From assembly GCF_018362775.1 (NCBI RefSeq), contig NZ_JAGYXY010000001.1, positions 635,126 to 699,125 of the forward strand: 64,000 nucleotides of DNA, read 5' to 3'. The notes beneath the pieces are model-generated. The model was not told the DNA's origin. It saw only the letters and a program-made list of their open reading frames with translations, and did not search any database. The DNA is from Alistipes montrealensis. Its GTDB lineage: Bacteria > Bacteroidota > Bacteroidia > Bacteroidales > Rikenellaceae. The translations under genes were made by a program, and so were the position numbers. Below are positions 59,630 through 64,000 of this stretch, piece after piece (the first letter of the stretch is position 1; every line of letters begins with the position of its first letter).

Positions 59630-61582
59630 CTATTTGCGGGCGCGAATCTCGACTACGCCCTTATGCCCCTTTTCGCCGTAACGTTTCACGGCCTCATCGC
59701 CTTTATAGACGGTCATCCGCTTGATCCGGCCCGGCTTCAAAGCGTCGACATCGGCCTGCGCGGCCTCCTTGCCATTGATGTAGATCAGCGCGCCTTCGGG
59801 GAAAGCGCCGCTGACCGTTACCCGGCCCGTGGTGACCGAAACCGAATTCTCCGGTTTCCCCTGGACGGTTATCTTTTCGACACTCCCGGCGGTTTCATCC
59901 AGGGCTTTCCGCGTTTCGGACAACTGCGAGGCTGTCTCTTTTTGGGCCGCTTCGAGTTCCTTCTGGGCCTGGTCCAAAGCTTTCTGAGCCTGCTTCCAAG
60001 CGTCCGAATCCATGTACTTGCGGGCTTGCTTCAGCCCCTCACGGGCGGCTTCTATTCCGGCGGTCCCGGTAGAGAGGGCGGCATTTGCCGTTCGCACAGA
60101 CATCTCCTTTGCATCGGCGGCACGCTTGGTCGTAATCGTTATTACGCCGTCGTAGCCCATGTCCGCATATTTCGAAGGCATCGAGTTCTCCTTAAGTACG
60201 GAGATATTTTCGATCTCATTCGGATCGACCGAGTCGATCTCATAAACCTGCACGCCGTCGACAATATAAGCCGGATTCGATTTCAGCGACGAGTTGCTTT
60301 TAACCGTAAACTGATACGACTTCGCAATTCCGTCGGTATTCAGTTCGACCGTTCCGCCTTTCGGCCTCGTACCGTAACCGATCACCCGCACGCCGTCCGC
60401 CCTGTCCTTTCCGGCAGTATCCGTCCGGATGATCTTCACGACTTTGCCCTTCAGCCCCGCAGCCTGCACCGCACCGCCCGGTTCGCCCGTTTTTTTGAGT
60501 TCTACAAGAATCACGCCGTCTTTGCCTTTATCGCCGTAAGTCGCTACAGCCGTCGAATCCTTGAGCACGGAAATCGACTCGATACGGTTGGCATCGAGGC
60601 TGTCGAGCGTCTTCACCTCCCGACCGTCGACCAGAATCAACGGCTGTTTCCCGTCGCCCGAAAATTTTACCCCCGAAACGCGGACCGTAACGGTTTCTTT
60701 TTTACCTTTGTCTTCCGGAAAGACATACGCGGTTCGGGCGAAGGCCCCGAGGGCGACGCCCATTAACGGCAGGAGAAGGAGCGCTTTGGCTCCGGCCCAC
60801 CGCGACGATTTTTTGCACAACATCATGGTAATACGATTTTTAAGTTTACTGTGATTGAAGCTGTTGGCGACTGAGTACCACCTCCCGCCGGCAGCTTTCT
60901 TTATTAATAACAACTGATAACTCCGGGCATCGACGCCGCTGTCGAGCACGGCCTCGTCGGCTTCGTATTCGTGGATGGCCCGCAGTTCGCGGCGCAGCAG
61001 CCACATCGCCGGGTTGAACCATTGCAGGCAGCCCGCAACGTCGGTCACGATCAGGTCGAACGAATGACGCAGCCGCAGGTGGGCCCGCTCGTGGAGCAGG
61101 ATCGCATCGCCGTTCTCGGCCAGGTCTTTTTCGGACATCACGATATAGCGTCCCCAACTGAAAGGCATTACGGCCTGTTCCGTACGCACCAGCACGGCCT
61201 TGTCCTCCAGCCGTTCACGGCGTCCGCTGCGGATCAGGCGCAGCACCCCGACGAGCGAACAGAGCGTCCACAGCAATGTTGCGGCGGCCCCGACAAGGAA
61301 TGCCGCCCCGGCCAGCAGTTCCCACGGAAAAGGTTCGGGAAGCGGCTCCGCCACGGTTGTAGCCACAACCCCTTCTTCTGCCGGGAGTTCCGGGAGGACG
61401 GGCATTTCGCGATAGACCGTAATCACACACAGCGGCAGGACGAACGAAAGAACCATTGCCCCCAACACCACGATCCGGTTGAAGCGGTGGAATGTCTCAC
61501 GGCTCAGCAGCAACTTGAAAAAGAGGTAGAAAACAGCCAGGCAAACGCCGACTTTCAGGCTGTAAATCATCAGGTCGTACAT
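59630..61582 (-). CDS. BlaR1-like M56 metallopeptidase with three TonB-plug-like modules
   Basis: A 650-residue membrane sensor. Hydrophobic helices lie at about residues 7-26, 36-56, 88-113 and near 265-285. The M56 zinc motif H164-ERA-H168 is in the cytosolic part. In place of a penicillin-binding domain, the C-terminal region has three plug-like modules: PLILVDGREVKTLDSLDANRI (about 312), AYIVDGVQVYEIDSVDPNEI (about 430) and ALIYINGKEAAQADVDALKP (about 600). Each continues into a VLKD/VYKG...YG..G..GV strand pair. An Ala/Gln/Lys coiled coil lies at about 505-570. blaI is 4 nt upstream, so the pair should act as sensor-protease and repressor. The signal is unknown. Confidence 0.92.
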   Translation of the reverse strand: MYDLMIYSLKVGVCLAVFYLFFKLLLSRETFHRFNRIVVLGAMVLSFVLPLCVITVYREMPVLPELPAEEGVVATTVAEPLPEPFPWELLAGAAFLVGAAATLLWTLCSLVGVLRLIRSGRRERLEDKAVLVRTEQAVMPFSWGRYIVMSEKDLAENGDAILLHERAHLRLRHSFDLIVTDVAGCLQWFNPAMWLLRRELRAIHEYEADEAVLDSGVDARSYQLLLIKKAAGGRWYSVANSFNHSKLKNRITMMLCKKSSRWAGAKALLLLPLMGVALGAFARTAYVFPEDKGKKETVTVRVSGVKFSGDGKQPLILVDGREVKTLDSLDANRIESISVLKDSTAVATYGDKGKDGVILVELKKTGEPGGAVQAAGLKGKVVKIIRTDTAGKDRADGVRVIGYGTRPKGGTVELNTDGIAKSYQFTVKSNSSLKSNPAYIVDGVQVYEIDSVDPNEIENISVLKENSMPSKYADMGYDGVITITTKRAADAKEMSVRTANAALSTGTAGIEAAREGLKQARKYMDSDAWKQAQKALDQAQKELEAAQKETASQLSETRKALDETAGSVEKITVQGKPENSVSVTTGRVTVSGAFPEGALIYINGKEAAQADVDALKPGRIKRMTVYKGDEAVKRYGEKGHKGVVEIRARK

Positions 61583-61586
61583 GGCT

Positions 61587-61949
61587 TTACCGGTTTTGGT
61601 TTTCGATACGGTCGATCAGTTCGCGCAGTTCACGGACCGAAATCTTCTCCTCTTCGACCAAGGCCGAGACGGCTCCGAGATAGGAATTTTCGAAATAACG
61701 GTTGATCACGCTGCCGAGCGTCGAACGCGAAAACTCCTCTTCGCTCACCACCGGGTAGTACTGGTAGGTGCTGCCGAACGAATTATGGCCGACGTAACCT
61801 TTGGTTTCGAGCGCGCGAACCATCGTCGAAAGAGTATTGAAATGGGGTTTGGGATCGGGAGAAAGAGCGACCAGTTCGCGTACGAACAGCGGTCCGTGCT
61901 CCCAGAAGCAGCGCATCAGTTCTTCTTCCCTGCGTGTCAGTTTTTCCAT
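61587..61949 (-). CDS. BlaI/MecI family transcriptional repressor
   Basis: A 120-residue winged-helix repressor: REEELMRCFWEHGPLFVRELVALSPDPKPHFNTLSTMVRALETKGYVGH, then the dimer part with YYPVVSEEEFSRSTLGSVINRYFENS. In characterised systems the M56 partner cleaves the repressor in the SRSTLGSVINRYF region. It is the first gene of the pair and lies 4 nt before the M56 gene. Three operator-like sites cover its promoter, consistent with self-repression. Confidence 0.95.
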   Translation of the reverse strand: MEKLTRREEELMRCFWEHGPLFVRELVALSPDPKPHFNTLSTMVRALETKGYVGHNSFGSTYQYYPVVSEEEFSRSTLGSVINRYFENSYLGAVSALVEEEKISVRELRELIDRIENQNR

Positions 61950-62046
61950 AGCGTCATACCGTTAATCTTGCATCGGGAAAGGGCGCATATCCGGCCCGGA
62001 AACCCGGAAACCTCCCATTACCCCCGTAACCCAACTCTTACATGAG

Positions 62047-62054
62047 CAAAGGTA
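62047..62054 (-). promoter_or_regulatory. -7 box of blaI-M56
   Basis: TACCTTTG on the minus strand, with TTG at 62076-62074 as -33 after a 19-nt spacer. The ATG is about 98 nt downstream. Confidence 0.75.
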
Positions 62055-62112
62055 ACTAAAAAATATTCACATGCAACTATTCGACATAGTTTTTTAACTA
62101 AAAAATTTAGTT
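62054..62112. promoter_or_regulatory. Three operator-like sites, 21-bp spacing, over the blaI promoter
   Basis: Three 17-bp sites start at 62054, 62075 and 62096, each with AACTA. The second (AACTAT-n5-ATAGTT) and third (AACTAAA-n3-TTTAGTT) are perfect dyads; the first keeps only the left half. Starts are exactly 21 bp apart, about two helical turns, so bound dimers would lie on one face. They overlap the -7 box and the -33 region. The TA/GT half-sites recall BlaI/MecI operators. Confidence 0.72.
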
Positions 62113-62146
62113 AATCTGTTTTTTCCGGATTTTCAAGATTAATACG

Positions 62147-62154
62147 TATATTTG
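62147..62154 (+). promoter_or_regulatory. -7 box of the kinase-murQ operon
   Basis: TATATTTG ends exactly 4 nt before ATG 62159, with a T-rich -33 region about 20 nt upstream. Confidence 0.75.
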
Positions 62155-62158
62155 AATC

Positions 62159-62980
62159 ATGGTACTCATAGCAGACAGCGGATCGACCAAATGTTCGTGG
62201 ATAGCCGGCGACGGCGCACACCCGGCGCAACTGCGCACGCGGGGAATCAACGCCGTGCAGCACACGGCCGAACAAATACGCGAAGTCCTCGGGGAACTGC
62301 CCCCATGCGACGGCGTGACGGCCGTGCGGTTTTACGGCGCGGGATGCGGCCCGACCTTTCCGGAAGCCAGCGAGAAATTGCGCCGGGAGTTGGAAGCACA
62401 CTTCAAAACGGACGACATTGCGATCGAATCGGACCTGCTGGGCGCCGCACGGGCGCTCTGGGGCCACGGGGAGGGCATCGCCTGCATCCTCGGCACAGGG
62501 TCCAACTCCTGCTGGTACAGGGACGACCGGATCGTGCAGTACGTCTCCCCGCTGGGTTACGTGCTGGGCGACGAAGGCGGCGGAGCCGTATTGGGGCGTA
62601 ACCTGGTGAACGGCATCTTCAAGGGGCACATTCCCCTGAAAGAGGAGTTCCTTGCGGCACACGGGCTGAGTTACGAGGAGATCATCCGCCGGGTCTACCG
62701 CGAACCTTACGCCAATCGTTTCCTGGCCTCGTTCGCACCTTTTATATATGCACACATAACCCGTCCCGATATCCGGGAGATGGTACTCGCATCGTTCCGC
62801 GACTTTGCGGCCCGCAACCTGAGCCGTTATCCGGCAGGACTCCCGGTATCGTTCGTAGGCGGCGTGGCGGCCCATTTCGAAGCGTTGCTGCGCGAAGCGC
62901 TGGAAGCGGAGGGTTACCGCGTGGAAACCATCGTAGAATCGCCCGCCGAAGGGCTTTTGAAATACCATCATGGAACATAG
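62159..62980 (+). CDS. BadF/BadG/BcrA/BcrD family sugar kinase (GlcNAc/MurNAc kinase-like)
   Basis: A 273-residue ASKHA-fold kinase. The phosphate-1 loop is LIADSGSTKCSW at residues 3-14. The acidic ILGTGSNSCWY motif lies near 112-122 and GYVLGDEGGGAVLG near 135-150. FVGGVAAHF near 235 closes the ATP site. The family includes N-acetylglucosamine kinases and the MurNAc/GlcNAc kinase MurK. Coupling to murQ (11-nt overlap) favours MurNAc or GlcNAc as substrate. It would produce MurNAc-6-phosphate for MurQ, but the substrate is inferred. Confidence 0.92.
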   Translation: MVLIADSGSTKCSWIAGDGAHPAQLRTRGINAVQHTAEQIREVLGELPPCDGVTAVRFYGAGCGPTFPEASEKLRRELEAHFKTDDIAIESDLLGAARALWGHGEGIACILGTGSNSCWYRDDRIVQYVSPLGYVLGDEGGGAVLGRNLVNGIFKGHIPLKEEFLAAHGLSYEEIIRRVYREPYANRFLASFAPFIYAHITRPDIREMVLASFRDFAARNLSRYPAGLPVSFVGGVAAHFEALLREALEAEGYRVETIVESPAEGLLKYHHGT

Positions 62981-63779
62981 AATTACGGAACAGGCCTCGG
63001 TTTACGACGACCTGCAGCAGATGTCGGTACACGACATCCTCACGGGTATCAATCGCGAGGACGCCCGCGTGCACGAAGCCGTGCGACAAACCATTCCCGT
63101 CATGGAACAACTCGTCGAACGCATCGTCGAACGCATGCAGCGCGGCGGCCGGATATTTTACATCGGCGCCGGGACGAGCGGCCGGCTGGGCGTCACCGAC
63201 GCTTCGGAACTGCCTCCGACCTACGGCGTGCCGTTCGATTTGGTGATCGGGCTGATCGCCGGAGGCGACGGAGCCCTGCGGCGGGCCGTGGAACATGCCG
63301 AGGACGACACCGAAGGAGCCTGGCGCGACATGGCGCCCTACCGCCCCACGGCCGACGATACGCTGATCGGCATTGCGGCATCGGGAACGACGCCCTACGT
63401 AATCGGCGGCCTGCGCGAAGCGCGTCGTCACGGGCTGCTGACGGGATCGGTCACCTGCAACCCCGCTTCGCCCGTAGCAGCCGAAGCGGAATATGCGCTC
63501 GAAGCGGTCGTAGGACCGGAGTTCGTGACCGGTTCGACCCGCATGAAGGCCGGAACGGCCCAAAAGTTGATGCTCAACATGCTGTCCACTGCCGTGATGA
63601 TCCGCCTGGGACGCGTCGAGGGCAACCGCATGGTAAACATGCAGTTGACGAACGACAAACTCGTGGCGCGCGGCACGCGGATGGTGGCCGAGGCTTCGGG
63701 GCTCGACGAAGCCGAATCCCGGAAACTGCTGCTCCGCTGGGGCTCGGTGAAACGGGCATTGGAACACGTAACGGAATAG
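62970..63779 (+). CDS. murQ: N-acetylmuramic acid 6-phosphate etherase
   Basis: A 269-residue SIS-fold lyase that removes the lactyl ether from MurNAc-6-phosphate to give GlcNAc-6-phosphate. Marks are IGAGTSGRLGVTDASELPPTYG near residues 65-86 (with the catalytic-type Glu), AGGDGALRRAVEHAEDD, GIAASGTTPYVIGGL and GSTRMKAGTAQKLMLNMLSTA. Length is at the short end for MurQ (about 270-300). It overlaps the kinase gene by 11 nt and is 6 nt before the ComEA-like gene, so all three are co-transcribed. Confidence 0.96.
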   Translation: MEHRITEQASVYDDLQQMSVHDILTGINREDARVHEAVRQTIPVMEQLVERIVERMQRGGRIFYIGAGTSGRLGVTDASELPPTYGVPFDLVIGLIAGGDGALRRAVEHAEDDTEGAWRDMAPYRPTADDTLIGIAASGTTPYVIGGLREARRHGLLTGSVTCNPASPVAAEAEYALEAVVGPEFVTGSTRMKAGTAQKLMLNMLSTAVMIRLGRVEGNRMVNMQLTNDKLVARGTRMVAEASGLDEAESRKLLLRWGSVKRALEHVTE

Positions 63780-63785
63780 GTTAAA

Positions 63786-64000
63786 ATGGCAAACCTCTTT
63801 TCCAACCGCGAAATACGCGCGATAGCGGTATTCCTGCCGCTGGCCGGGCTGCTGATCGCAGCCCTGCAACTCGTGCGCCCGGCGGCCGATCCGGCTGCGG
63901 CACGCCTCGCCGAAGCGGAGATGGAAGAGGCAATGCCCGCAGACAGCGTCGTAATGACGCACTTCGACCCCAACACAGCCTCGCTCGACGAACTGCGCCG
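63786..64000 (+). CDS. ComEA-like helix-hairpin-helix protein, 5' part (continues past window)
   Basis: The first about 71 residues are visible. A transmembrane or signal helix lies at about 10-32 (AIAVFLPLAGLLIAALQL). An Ala/Glu-rich linker follows, then FDPNTASLDELR, the start of a helix-hairpin-helix DNA-binding repeat of the ComEA type. Such membrane-anchored proteins bind DNA in uptake systems or are of unknown role in Bacteroidetes. It starts 6 nt after murQ. The rest lies outside the window, so the full domain set is unknown. Confidence 0.78.
   Translation, partial: MANLFSNREIRAIAVFLPLAGLLIAALQLVRPAADPAAARLAEAEMEEAMPADSVVMTHFDPNTASLDELR

Overview
The window is a stretch of a GC-rich Bacteroidales chromosome, most likely Alistipes or a close Rikenellaceae relative. 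The grounds are a SusC/SusD pair, many N-terminal lipoprotein signals, a DksA-like protein without a full zinc-finger Cys set, a LruC-domain protein, a BlaI/M56 pair carrying TonB-plug modules, and the Bacteroidetes -7 box TAnnTTTG in front of most transcription units. The genus is an inference from GC content plus gene content. I saw no tRNA, rRNA, CRISPR array, insertion sequence, integrase or phage gene. Almost all of the window is core chromosome.

Layout. 1-6.8 kb: the end of a secreted zinc protease, then a SusC/SusD nutrient uptake pair. 6.8-7.6 kb: an orphan LytTR response regulator with a nine-G tract in its linker. 7.7-10.2 kb (minus): lpxK, purine nucleoside phosphorylase, ssb. 10.3-13.1 kb (plus): M23 endopeptidase lipoprotein, ispD, a PH-like membrane protein, rubredoxin. 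13.3-16.2 kb (minus): DUF1080 hydrolase and M49 peptidase. 16.3-18.2 kb: panC-panD and a DUF456 membrane protein. 18.2-24.6 kb: M16 protease lipoprotein and a large hybrid sensor kinase. 24.6-31.6 kb (minus): one compact unit rsfS-ftsH-cdsA-psd-AI-2E-like permease-(riboflavin kinase::ahcY). 31.7-37 kb: an unknown lipoprotein, oxyR divergent from trpS, a ClC channel and a lone PAS protein. 36.8-43.1 kb (minus): kdsB, an unknown membrane protein, kdsA, kdsD and a YciI protein downstream of lon. 43.2-55 kb (plus): valS, rnhA, an MsbA-like exporter, an acetyltransferase, a sensor kinase, ileS, a DksA-like gene. 55.3-64 kb: LruC lipoprotein (minus), BamA/TamA-like outer membrane protein (plus), BlaI and M56 sensor (minus), a sugar kinase and murQ (plus), and the start of a ComEA-like gene.

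How the genes work together. Envelope biogenesis dominates: Kdo synthesis and activation (kdsD, kdsA, kdsB), lipid A 4'-phosphorylation (lpxK), a lipid A-type flippase, phospholipid synthesis (cdsA, psd), membrane quality control (ftsH), peptidoglycan cleavage and recycling (M23, sugar kinase, murQ) and outer membrane assembly. Sensing is by apparently orphan two-component proteins, OxyR and BlaI/M56.

Most notable observations: (1) an uninterrupted reading frame joining a complete riboflavin kinase domain to S-adenosylhomocysteinase; (2) three 17-bp operator-like sites exactly 21 bp apart over the blaI promoter; (3) two copies of a double-hairpin element directly after the stop codons of two unrelated minus-strand genes; (4) three genes whose -7 box ends exactly 4 nt before ATG, which predicts leaderless mRNAs; (5) the G9 tract in the LytTR regulator; (6) a two-TM protein of unknown function inside the Kdo operon.
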